Assembly: GCA_029288835.1 (NCBI GenBank)
Contig: JARIGN010000036.1
Location: 1-38,800, forward strand
Direction: 5' to 3'
DNA: 38,800 bases
From: Candidatus Kaiserbacteria bacterium
Lineage (GTDB): Bacteria > Patescibacteriota > Minisyncoccia > Phycocordibacterales > Phycocordibacteraceae
Position numbers and translations under genes: made by a program. Below the pieces are notes generated by a model, which ran no database searches, had not been told where the DNA came from, and worked only from the letters and a program-made list of their open reading frames with translations. Shown piece by piece: positions 31,896 to 38,800 of the stretch (its first letter is position 1; every line of letters starts with the position of its first letter).

Positions 31896-33821
31896 CTATA
31901 CCTCGATGATCTCCTCGAACTCTTCAAAGGTTTCGCTGTAGTGCGTAAGGGCTGGGTCAATATCGCGCAGGAAAGAGGACGGCTCAGAAAGAAAATCAGT
32001 TCCATAGATGCGGCGGATGCGTGCAAAGGTTAAATAGAGGCGTTTCTCCGCGCGTGTTACCGCAACATAGAAAAGGCGGCGCTCTTCTTCCTCATCACGC
32101 TTTTCGCTGTTGCCCATGCCCTCGTGTGGAAAGAGTCCTTCTTCGAGACCACTCACAAAAACAGTTTCAAATTCTAATCCCTTCGCTGCGTGCACCGTCA
32201 TCAAATTTACGCCGCCGACATTTTCTTTTCGATCGAGCTCATCTTGGTCGGAGGCAAGTGCTGCGTCAGTAAGAAAAAGTGAAATGCCCTCTTGGCCAGG
32301 GTAGCCATCGTAGCGCGTTGCGAGCGTCGCGAGTTCGCGAATGTTACCGAGCCGTTCCTGGTCGTCTTCGCCTCCCTTCTCCAGCGCATCTTGTATACCG
32401 CTCTTCTCGATGACTAAGCGCACGAATGCAGAAGGAAGCGCAGTCTGCGATGCTTCGTTGAGTGCTTGTAAAATTTCTTCGAAGGCTGCAATTTTTGCGC
32501 GCTCGCTTGGCTTAAAATCTTCCGGTTTTCCGGCGACCATTTTCCCCAGCGTCACTTTTCCAATACCGCGCGGCGGATACTGCACGGCGCGTGTGCGATC
32601 GAGCTCGCGCGCGGGGTCTAGCGCAAGGCGCACCCACGAGAGCACGTCCTTGACTTCCTTTCGATCAAAAAACCGCGTACCTAAGAGCTTATACGGCACT
32701 CCTTCGGAAAGGAACGCTTCTTCCAACACACGCGACTGGAAATTGGTGCGGAACAAGACTGCAATTTTTTCCGCGCTCTGGCCTTGGCGAATGAGCTTGC
32801 GGCATTCGCGTGCAATGTACCTCCCCTCCCCTTCCGCATAATTTTCAGGATGAATGACGATGCGCTCGCCGTCAGGATTATCCGTCACCGATTTTTTCTC
32901 AATGCGATTTCGGTTGAGTTCAATGATGCTGTTAGCTGCTTCAACAATCGTCTTCGTCGAGCGGTAGTTGTGTTCCAAAATTATCGAGCGTGCGCTCGGA
33001 TATGTTTTTGTAAACTGGAGAAGGTTTTCGATGGTTGCTTGTCGCCATGTGTACACTGCCTGGTCGATGTCGCCCACCACAAATACATTCTGCTGTGGGG
33101 CGAGCATGAGGTGAATCAGATCTCCCTGCACGACGTTGGTGTCTTGGTACTCATCCACGTGAATATACGCGAAGCGGTTCTGCAAAGCGCGGCGCACCTC
33201 GGCGTGCTCCTTCATAAGTTTTACCGGGAGCGTAATGAGATCATCAAAGTCGAGCGCCTTCTCTTTTTTCTTTGCTTCCTCATAGCGCTTCCATACATCA
33301 GCGACAATGCGGCTGCGGAAACTTTCACGCCCGTGCTTATCATTGAAGCTTGCCGCATCAAGGCCTGCATTCTTCGCCTGGCTAATGCGGGAGAGTACAA
33401 AGCGTGGTGGCACTTCTTTGGGATCCACATCAAGGGCCTTGAGTCCTTCCTTAATCACCTTCTCCGAATCATCGCGGTCAAAGATGGTGAAGTAGCGAGG
33501 GATGCCGATGACCGTGCCGTGCTGCTGGAGGATTTCACGACCCAGTCCGTGGAAGGTGGCGATGAAGGGCATGGGCGAACCATAGGCCGACTCGGCATCA
33601 AGGCGCTTCGCGAGGCGCTCACGCATTTCTCGGGCTGCCTTGTTCGTAAAGGTGACCGCAAGGATGGAGTCTGCAGGAGTTCCCTGACGAATGAGGTGAT
33701 ATATGCGGGTGGTGAGGACATGGGTCTTCCCCGAGCCGGCACCGGCAAGCACCGAAACCGGCCCCTCGGTCGCGAGGACTGCTTCTTTTTGCCGCTCATT
33801 CAATCCATCAAGGTACGTCAT
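31896..33821 (-). CDS. uvrD: UvrD/PcrA-type ATP-dependent DNA helicase
   Basis: A superfamily 1 helicase of 641 aa, in nucleotide excision repair and replication restart. Motifs in order are LNERQKEAVLATEGP, motif I LAGAGSGKT (near 27), VTFTNKAAREMRERL, motif II HVDEYQDTN, motif III GDIDQAVYTWR, the LEHNYRST element, the VNLMTVHAAKGLEFETVF motif V and the final VAVTRAEKRLYL motif VI. It is somewhat shorter than E. coli UvrD (720 aa) with a reduced C-terminus. A TATAGT box lies 8 bases upstream of the ATG. It converges on nothing and is followed by ksgA 52 bases further. Confidence 0.95.
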   Translation of the reverse strand: MTYLDGLNERQKEAVLATEGPVSVLAGAGSGKTHVLTTRIYHLIRQGTPADSILAVTFTNKAAREMRERLAKRLDAESAYGSPMPFIATFHGLGREILQQHGTVIGIPRYFTIFDRDDSEKVIKEGLKALDVDPKEVPPRFVLSRISQAKNAGLDAASFNDKHGRESFRSRIVADVWKRYEEAKKKEKALDFDDLITLPVKLMKEHAEVRRALQNRFAYIHVDEYQDTNVVQGDLIHLMLAPQQNVFVVGDIDQAVYTWRQATIENLLQFTKTYPSARSIILEHNYRSTKTIVEAANSIIELNRNRIEKKSVTDNPDGERIVIHPENYAEGEGRYIARECRKLIRQGQSAEKIAVLFRTNFQSRVLEEAFLSEGVPYKLLGTRFFDRKEVKDVLSWVRLALDPARELDRTRAVQYPPRGIGKVTLGKMVAGKPEDFKPSERAKIAAFEEILQALNEASQTALPSAFVRLVIEKSGIQDALEKGGEDDQERLGNIRELATLATRYDGYPGQEGISLFLTDAALASDQDELDRKENVGGVNLMTVHAAKGLEFETVFVSGLEEGLFPHEGMGNSEKRDEEEERRLFYVAVTRAEKRLYLTFARIRRIYGTDFLSEPSSFLRDIDPALTHYSETFEEFEEIIEV

Positions 33822-33829
33822 GTCGTCAC

Positions 33830-33835
33830 ACTATA
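33830..33835 (-). promoter_or_regulatory. -10 box TATAGT of uvrD
   Basis: TATAGT on the minus strand ends 8 bases before the ATG at 33821. Confidence 0.5.
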
Positions 33836-33913
33836 GCAAAGTCGCTATAAACACCTTGCCACTCTGTCAAATGTGGGGCACAAAACGTTTTCAACAGTGC
33901 CTCTTGAGGTGCG

Positions 33914-33941
33914 TTGACCCGACCCCTGGGGAAGGTATACT
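33914..33941 (+). promoter_or_regulatory. Sigma-70-like promoter before the LysM-M23 gene
   Basis: TTGACC (33914-33919) and TATACT (33936-33941) are separated by 16 bases, the best -35/-10 pair in the window. Transcription should start near 33948. Confidence 0.7.
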
Positions 33942-33948
33942 GGTTAGG

Positions 33949-33987
33949 TTGCTTGAGATGGCAGTACGCAAGAAATGGCCAATATAA
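33949..33987 (+). other. Possible leader peptide (12 codons) with overlapping hairpin
   Basis: A short frame starts at TTG 33949 (7 bases after the -10) or ATG 33958 and encodes MAVRKKWPI from the ATG, ending at TAA 33985-33987. A hairpin AAATGGC/GCCATTT (33973-33979, 33988-33994) with a T run overlaps that stop. The frame is the same as the downstream peptidase gene, so this may be its interrupted N-terminus or a leader peptide with an attenuator-like hairpin. Confidence 0.35.
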
Positions 33988-34155
33988 GCCATTTTTGTAT
34001 TTGAAAGAATTCCCGATCCACCCCTTGTATCGCTTATTTATTCTACCCAGAATCCTTCCGACACTTCACCAGATATTAATGGTCGGAATGCATACTCCAG
34101 ACGCGGCAAAGTAGGGATTATCCTCCTGAGCGCGACTTCACTGGGCGTCGTTTTT

Positions 34156-35343
34156 ATGGGCCTTGCCCTCGCTTTTCCTGCCGTTGCGGGCGCTTTTTGG
34201 CCGCTTTCTAATACCCAAGCAGCAGGCTCCCCCGCCCCTCTTTTACATGACCCTAGCCTAAATCTCCTCCAGGCGCCTATGAGCACGGAAGTGGACGATG
34301 AATTCACGAGTAATGCCGTCTTCACGACCCCTGACGGCACTGCGCTTATGCCTGATACCACCGGAAATGGGATACTTGCTACCTCTTCTGTGGTGGAGGC
34401 AGCTCCAGCATCCGACGTCCTCACTTCCCCTTCAAGCGGTACTATCTCCCAATATACGGTGCAAAATGGTGACTCTATCTCAGAAATTGCCCAGAAATTC
34501 GGCGTTACGGAGCACACCATCCTTTGGGCAAACAATATTTCTGACCCAAGCACCATAAAGCCGGGTACGGTTCTCGTTATTCTTCCTGTTTCGGGTATTC
34601 AGCATACTGTTCGCTCCGGAGAGACCCTCTCTACCATCGCGGCTAAATTTGGCGCAGACGCAGGAGATATTGCCCAGTTTAATGGTCTTCCAGCAGATGG
34701 TTCTCTCGTAGCTGGATCAACCCTCATTATTCCGGGTGGTGAGCTCCCTTCTACTTCCCCAAGCTCAGCAAAGTCTTCAAAGACTGGTTCAAGTACCAGC
34801 ACAAATAACTCTTCAAATTCCTCAACGAAGAGCACATCAAGCGAAGAATCGAAGAGTACTCCTACGGTAGCTAAGTCTTCCAGTGCCGCCCCTTCAGGTC
34901 ATATGAACTATAGCGATGCCTCAGGTAACCCATACCGCGGCGGCGGCGGCTCAGCGCTCCATGGTTTCTTTGTAAATCCGCTTCCTGGGGCACTCTTGAC
35001 CCAAGGTCTCCACGGACTTGATGCTGTTGACCTCGGTGCTCCTTCAGGCACGCCTATACATGCAGCAGCAAAGGGAACCGTTATTCTTGCCCGCACCGGT
35101 GGCTGGAATGGCGGATACGGAAACTACGTCATCATTGATAATGGTAGTGGCATAGAGACGCTCTATGCGCATATGAGCTCTGTAAAGGCGGGAGTGGGTG
35201 ACTCTGTATCTGCAGGCGAAGTAATAGGTTATGTGGGTATGACGGGTGACGCGACAGGACCTCACCTCCACTTTGAGGTACGTGGTGCCCAAAACCCATT
35301 CTCCTACTGTGTTGAGATGACCGTGTGTGCGGATCCAAGCTAG
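34156..35343 (+). CDS. LysM-M23 peptidoglycan peptidase
   Basis: A cell-wall endopeptidase. From ATG 34156 (395 aa) a hydrophobic segment is followed by two LysM peptidoglycan-binding repeats (YTVQNGDSISEIAQKFGVTE near 97, HTVRSGETLSTIAAKFGAD near 149), a Ser/Thr-rich linker and the M23 domain with HGLDAVDLGAPSGTPI and the zinc-binding HLHFEV. Two cysteines near the end may form a disulfide. The frame stays open upstream to 33988, adding about 56 residues with a basic RRGK before the membrane segment, but no ATG, GTG or TTG start is available there. The true start is therefore uncertain. It converges on the next gene, only 6 bases away. Confidence 0.9.
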   Translation: MGLALAFPAVAGAFWPLSNTQAAGSPAPLLHDPSLNLLQAPMSTEVDDEFTSNAVFTTPDGTALMPDTTGNGILATSSVVEAAPASDVLTSPSSGTISQYTVQNGDSISEIAQKFGVTEHTILWANNISDPSTIKPGTVLVILPVSGIQHTVRSGETLSTIAAKFGADAGDIAQFNGLPADGSLVAGSTLIIPGGELPSTSPSSAKSSKTGSSTSTNNSSNSSTKSTSSEESKSTPTVAKSSSAAPSGHMNYSDASGNPYRGGGGSALHGFFVNPLPGALLTQGLHGLDAVDLGAPSGTPIHAAAKGTVILARTGGWNGGYGNYVIIDNGSGIETLYAHMSSVKAGVGDSVSAGEVIGYVGMTGDATGPHLHFEVRGAQNPFSYCVEMTVCADPS

Positions 35344-35349
35344 CATGCC

Positions 35350-36162
35350 CTATTCCTCAGTATGTGGTAGAGGCAGCTGAGCGTAATGCTGCACTACTTC
35401 TAAATACGGTTCTATTCCCGCGAGCCTAAAAATAGTAGTTTCACGAAATCCTGCTGCATCGAGAAGTTGCAGGTCGGCATCAAGCTCCTCAGGAGTCATT
35501 GTTTGCTCATCACCAAAGATACCCACCGAAGTGCAGCCAAGTGCCGCCTGCACTCCCTTTTTGCGGGCTGCTTCAGCGCGCAATGCGACATTCATATAAT
35601 TTAAGACGCGTGTATATTCGACCACACCATTATTTCGCAGTGTTGAGCGGTAGTACATGATCAAGCGGTTATGCTTGCTAAGATGGTTGAGATACGACAC
35701 TCCACCGAGGCGCGTGAGAAACCTCGCCCATCCAATGGCATACCAGTACTCTGCGGTAGTAAATTTGATGTTTTCTTTATTTAACGTAAGAAGCTTGCGG
35801 ATACGTTTTCGGTTTGAGAAAAAATGACGGGCATTATTTTTGAACAGCTCAACTTTAAGCACGGGAAGCTCGAGATCAAGGAGCACTTCAAGGGTTGGTC
35901 CGGTATAGGAGAGGAGATCCTCACGAAGCGCATCAAGTTCTTCTGGATTTGAAAAAGGCGATATCCAGTAGGAGTGAGGAAGTACGGGCCAATAGGCTGC
36001 TTCAAGGTTTGGGTTGATGGAAGCAAGGATTGCAGCGCGCTTTTTAAACTCATTGAAAGAGGTTGCGGCTATATAAATAGTCGCAGGCCAGGTAATAAAT
36101 TTTGCCGGCTGCAGATCCTGCTCCGGTCCACCAATACATTCCTCAAAGAAGTTAATCCGCAT
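35350..36162 (-). CDS. Hypothetical protein, possibly TIM-barrel-like, 270 aa
   Basis: I do not recognise a family with confidence. The order of short strands and helices (KFITWPATIYIAATSFNEF, AAYWPVLPHSYWISPFSNP, LEVLLDLELPVLKVELFKN, ALGCTSVGIFGDEQTMTPEEL, FRETTIFRLAGIEPYL) resembles a beta-alpha barrel such as a glycoside hydrolase-like fold, and GCTSVGIFGDE is an acidic-edged strand that could hold catalytic residues. There is no signal peptide, so it is probably cytoplasmic. The ATG at 36162 is preferred over 36189, since a TATACT box ends 6 bases upstream. Confidence 0.6.
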   Translation of the reverse strand: MRINFFEECIGGPEQDLQPAKFITWPATIYIAATSFNEFKKRAAILASINPNLEAAYWPVLPHSYWISPFSNPEELDALREDLLSYTGPTLEVLLDLELPVLKVELFKNNARHFFSNRKRIRKLLTLNKENIKFTTAEYWYAIGWARFLTRLGGVSYLNHLSKHNRLIMYYRSTLRNNGVVEYTRVLNYMNVALRAEAARKKGVQAALGCTSVGIFGDEQTMTPEELDADLQLLDAAGFRETTIFRLAGIEPYLEVVQHYAQLPLPHTEE

Positions 36163-36168
36163 GAGTAA

Positions 36169-36174
36169 AGTATA
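36169..36174 (-). promoter_or_regulatory. -10 box TATACT of the 270-aa gene
   Basis: GTATACT on the minus strand ends 6 bases before the ATG at 36162 and excludes the longer start at 36189. Confidence 0.6.
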
Positions 36175-36238
36175 CGTCACCAAAGGCATGTCACTTTACA
36201 GCGCGTCGTACCCATACGCGGGCACTATATGTTTGGGT

Positions 36239-37777
36239 TTATTCAAATCCAAACAAGCCGCGCGGACGATACTCGAGCGCTTCTAATACATGCTCAGTAA
36301 GAATCTCCTTGCTCTGTTCCAGGTCTGCGATAGTCCGCGCAACACGAAGTAATCGATAATAAGAGCGAGGAGATAAGGAAAATTTTTGTATGAGTGAAGG
36401 ACAAAGTGCTGCTGCCTTGGATGAAAGCACGTGTCCTTGATCGAAGTGTCCTTGAGATTTTTCGGTACTTCCCTGCTGTGCTCTCGTTTTAGCAAAAGTG
36501 CGAGCGTTGTGAACCCTTTCAGAAACGATCTCAGAAGATTCGGAAATACTCTTTGAAGAAAGTTCTTCAGCATCAAGGTGCGGAACCTCAATCCAAAGAT
36601 CGAAACGCTCTGCTATGGGCCGTGAAATCTTTCGCGCTTGTTTTTGGGTGTGTCGCACGATAGTTGCTGCATCTGCGCTGAGAGTTTCAGCGGGATTGAG
36701 TGCCCCAACCACAATGCAGTCAGCGGGAAACGTCAGGGTGCCCTTTGCGCGTGAAATCGTGACAATCTTATCCTCAAGGGGTTGGCGAAGTGACTCAAGG
36801 GTTTTGCTATCGAATTCAGTAAATTCATCCAAGAAAAGTACTCCATGATGCGCAAGAGAAAGTTCGCCAACACGGGGAAACGCTCCACCACCTACCATAG
36901 CTGTGTGCGAGATAGAGTGGTGGGGGGAGCGAAATGGAGCGTGGTAGTGGACTTTTGAGCTGTCTGCCCCGCCAATACTTGAATGAATTGCAGTTACTTC
37001 GACTACTTCATCAGGTGAAAGAAGCGGAAGTATGCCGGGAAGTGCACGAGCGAGCATCGTTTTACCTGTTCCCGGAGGCCCATACAGAATAAGGTTGTGT
37101 TTTCCTGCTGCACAAATCTCAAGCGCCCGTTTCGCTGTTTCTTGTCCCTGAATGTCCTTTAGATTAATAACAATGTCCTTAAGATGCTCTTCCCTATGTC
37201 CTTGAGAAAATCTCAGAGTAGAAGGCTTTAAAGGACGTGCTTCGGTCAGATGTGAAATAAGATCAGAAAAATTCCGGGGAGCATATACCGTAATACCTTC
37301 TACCAGTAGCGCTTCTCTAGCGTTTTCTTCCGGAACGAAAATTATTTGTATTCCTTCCTGCTTTGCGGCAAGCACCTGTGCCAATACCCCTTTTACAGGT
37401 TTGATGCTTCCATCGAGTGAAAGTTCTCCCGCGTATAAAGCAGGTTCTTTTGGCAGGGAAATCTCCCCAGCAGCCGCAAGATAGCAAAGGGCGAGAGGCA
37501 CATCATAGTGTGAGCCTTCCTTGCGAATGTCTGCAGGAGAAAGTGAAAGGATAATTCTTCTGTTTAAGGACTTCGGAGATGAAAAACCGGTATGACGAAT
37601 GGCGGCCGCGATACGATCACGGGATTCTTCAACAGATTTGGCGGGAAGCCCAACGATTGAAAATGAATGCAGACCTAAGGTAAGGTCTGCTTCAATAGTT
37701 ATTACTTCTGCTGATGCGCCGATTGGCTGTGCCGCATACAGTTTTGCGTAGCCACGTAGTTTTTTAGAGGTTTCCAT
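36239..37777 (-). CDS. comM: YifB/ComM family Mg-chelatase-like AAA ATPase
   Basis: ComM is a helicase that assists branch migration during natural transformation. The 512-aa protein has an N-terminal Lon-like domain ([37 protein letters not shown]), then the AAA+ core with Walker [27 protein letters not shown], the Walker [12 protein letters not shown] and a C-terminal helical part. The cysteine-rich NPCPCG element usual in this family is replaced by [13 protein letters not shown], with no cysteine, so the zinc-like loop is missing. A TAGAGT box lies 6 bases before the ATG. Linkage to DNA uptake fits the PilB-type and secretion-like genes but is unproven. Confidence 0.93.
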   Translation of the reverse strand: METSKKLRGYAKLYAAQPIGASAEVITIEADLTLGLHSFSIVGLPAKSVEESRDRIAAAIRHTGFSSPKSLNRRIILSLSPADIRKEGSHYDVPLALCYLAAAGEISLPKEPALYAGELSLDGSIKPVKGVLAQVLAAKQEGIQIIFVPEENAREALLVEGITVYAPRNFSDLISHLTEARPLKPSTLRFSQGHREEHLKDIVINLKDIQGQETAKRALEICAAGKHNLILYGPPGTGKTMLARALPGILPLLSPDEVVEVTAIHSSIGGADSSKVHYHAPFRSPHHSISHTAMVGGGAFPRVGELSLAHHGVLFLDEFTEFDSKTLESLRQPLEDKIVTISRAKGTLTFPADCIVVGALNPAETLSADAATIVRHTQKQARKISRPIAERFDLWIEVPHLDAEELSSKSISESSEIVSERVHNARTFAKTRAQQGSTEKSQGHFDQGHVLSSKAAALCPSLIQKFSLSPRSYYRLLRVARTIADLEQSKEILTEHVLEALEYRPRGLFGFE

Positions 37778-37783
37778 TCCCCC

Positions 37784-37789
37784 ACTCTA
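37784..37789 (-). promoter_or_regulatory. -10-like box TAGAGT of comM
   Basis: TAGAGT on the minus strand ends 6 bases before the ATG at 37777; the spacer is G-rich. Confidence 0.45.
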
Positions 37790-37853
37790 GCGTTTTAGGG
37801 ATCAAATAAGGATGAGGAAACTATATATTTTTCCTGAGTTTTCAGGGGTAAAC

Positions 37854-38207
37854 CTATTGTAGGTGTGTCTTGCAGGTTTTAGCAGCTGGATCAGCTTCGA
37901 GGCGGTCCTCTTCGATAATCTCTCCTCCAACTTCACAGGTGCCATAGCTCCCTGCTTCGATTCTCTCGAGCGCGGCAGTCACTTCTTGGTAACGTGCATT
38001 GAGCACGTCCACGATTGCACGATTTTCCTGGTATTCATCGAGGTGATCCGCCTGGTCATTAGGATCTGCCTCATTTTCCGTACCCACCTGAATGGCTTCC
38101 CAGGTTCCCGGTACTTCTTCAGAAGGTTTTGCAATAGTAGAAAGCTGCTCCTTGAGGGATTTTTTCTCCTCTTCAAGCGCCTGCCCAAATTTTTGTGTAT
38201 CAGTCAT
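37854..38207 (-). CDS. DksA/TraR family zinc-finger protein
   Basis: The 117-aa protein has an N-terminal helical pair (residues 1-85, a coiled-coil hairpin) and the C-terminal DksA/TraR finger. The finger has Cys91-x2-Gly94 and Cys112-x2-His115, so only two of four usual cysteines remain. GSYGTCEVGGEIIEEDRLEA (88-107) is the family signature. DksA-type proteins bind the RNA polymerase secondary channel and modulate initiation. Whether zinc is still bound is unclear. A TAAAAT box lies 6 bases upstream of the ATG. The truncated gene 38229-38749 lies 21 bases upstream. Confidence 0.85.
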   Translation of the reverse strand: MTDTQKFGQALEEEKKSLKEQLSTIAKPSEEVPGTWEAIQVGTENEADPNDQADHLDEYQENRAIVDVLNARYQEVTAALERIEAGSYGTCEVGGEIIEEDRLEADPAAKTCKTHLQ

Positions 38208-38213
38208 GGGAAG

Positions 38214-38219
38214 ATTTTA
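38214..38219 (-). promoter_or_regulatory. -10 box TAAAAT of the DksA/TraR-like gene
   Basis: TAAAAT on the minus strand ends 6 bases before the ATG at 38207. Confidence 0.5.
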
Positions 38220-38228
38220 GCATATCTC

Positions 38229-38749
38229 TTAGGAAGAGGTACTAAGTTTTGAAAGGAGGAGCTGGAAGGCTGTCTCATCGCGGGCGATGAGCAATGTTCG
38301 GCGGTCTGCATAGCCATAGATGATAAGTGTACGCCCTGCCCCATCCTTTAAGGCTCGGACACTCACCGTACCTAAGAGCTCATCTACAAATTGCTGTTCG
38401 GGTGCGCTTGACGTATCAAAAGAAGAGTTCGTAGTGGATCCCGTGTTTCCCTCTGGATATTCAGGATAAAGCGGCGCGAGACTTTGGAGCATGCTTGGTT
38501 CCCATTCAAGCATTCCTGCATAGGTTCGCTCATAAGAGGTTACGCGAAGTACGAAGAATGGAGCAGTCTGCGAACCTGCATGAACCAGACCGACCATACT
38601 TGAGGGATCAATGTTTCGTAAGAGTAGGTCGGGTGCCTGGAGGGTGAGCGCAGAAATGAATGCTCCTCCACTTGCGGGTGATTCAACAGTTCCCTGAGGA
38701 GTCGTTGTCGATTGATTTACATACACTGCGGTAATAGCATTTTCTGGAG
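38229..38749 (-). CDS. Partial hypothetical protein, N-terminus missing
   Basis: The frame runs off the true end of the sequence at 38749, where adapter begins; a GTG at 38726 is probably internal. The visible 173 residues include PENAITAVYVNQ, then ISALTLQAPDLLLRN, SYERTYAGMLEWEPSML, and a C-terminal FVDELLGTVSVRALKDGAG and ADRRTLLIARDETAFQLLL. The Ser/Thr/Gly-rich middle and the missing start suggest a membrane-anchored or secreted protein whose N-terminal segment is lost. No family is recognised. It lies just upstream of the DksA/TraR-like gene. Confidence 0.65.
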
Positions 38750-38800
38750 CTGTCTCTTATACACATCTGACGCTGCCGACGAATTCCATAAGGTGTAGAT
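38750..38800. other. Illumina Nextera adapter read-through (artefact)
   Basis: Bases 38750-38782 read CTGTCTCTTATACACATCTG and continue with the Nextera i5-side transposase adapter CGCTGCCGACGA. They are followed by 10 bases that look like a sample index (38783-38792) and GTGTAGAT, the start of the P5-side sequence. This is not biological and should be trimmed. Confidence 0.97.

Noticed and set aside
32784-33836. Plus-strand frame of 350 codons
   Set aside because: It is antisense to uvrD, which has every helicase motif. Its length comes from codon bias on the opposite strand.
33985-33987. TAA read as sense (alternative genetic code)
   Set aside because: TAA, TAG and TGA all end clearly bounded genes elsewhere in the window (for example TAA in tsaE, TAG in rpmH, TGA after 866), so a code change is unsupported.
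1-38749. Insertion sequences or prophage
   Set aside because: No transposase, integrase or phage structural gene and no terminal inverted repeat with target duplication was recognised.

Overview
The window looks like chromosomal DNA from a member of the Candidate Phyla Radiation (Patescibacteria), most likely the Parcubacteria group. The evidence is indirect: many short or pared-down housekeeping proteins (a 218-aa delta-like clamp-loader subunit, a 188-aa YebC, a DNA polymerase I with no recognisable proofreading site, a ComM and a PilB without their usual cysteines), tight gene packing, and a membrane/secretion locus built from VirB4, PrgI, TrbL/VirB6-like and pilin-like proteins next to signal-peptide proteins of unknown function. 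I did not see 16S rRNA, so the rank below phylum is inference. The last 51 bases (38750-38800) are Illumina Nextera adapter read-through, so the true sequence ends at 38749.

Layout. 1-1800: an accessory-looking edge with two hypothetical genes that have Shine-Dalgarno sites, a cluster of palindromes with a possible gene remnant, and tRNA-Lys(UUU). 1813-5830 (minus): a delta-like polymerase III subunit, a small membrane protein, polA and tsaE. 5870-12676 (plus): a PilB/GspE-type ATPase, a candidate structured RNA, ruvB, yebC, ruvC, a small acidic protein and a class A penicillin-binding protein. 12717-17505: a classic replication-origin neighbourhood, with a small DUF721/DciA-like gene, dnaN and dnaA on the minus strand and rpmH, rnpA and yidC on the plus strand; DnaA boxes lie between dnaN and dnaA and between dnaA and rpmH. 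17544-30941 (minus): eleven genes that together resemble a type IV secretion or conjugation-like apparatus. They include a VirB2-like pilin protein, VirB4, a TraC-like protein, PrgI, TrbL/VirB6-like and TrbJ/VirB5-like proteins. No relaxase, coupling protein or outer-membrane core gene is visible. 31028-38749: ksgA, a UvrD/PcrA helicase, a LysM-M23 peptidase (plus strand), an unknown protein, comM, a DksA/TraR-type zinc-finger protein and a truncated membrane-linked unknown.

The most striking shared property is how genes start. About nineteen genes have a -10-like hexamer (TATACT, TATAAT, TACAAT and variants) placed 6 to 8 bases before the start codon, most often exactly 6, with no Shine-Dalgarno site between. 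Transcription would then begin at or next to the start codon, so these mRNAs would be leaderless. The pattern also fixes several start codons (pilB, yebC, dnaA, the pilin-like gene, ksgA and the gene at 35350). Most genes of the secretion locus carry their own such box instead of sharing one operon promoter.
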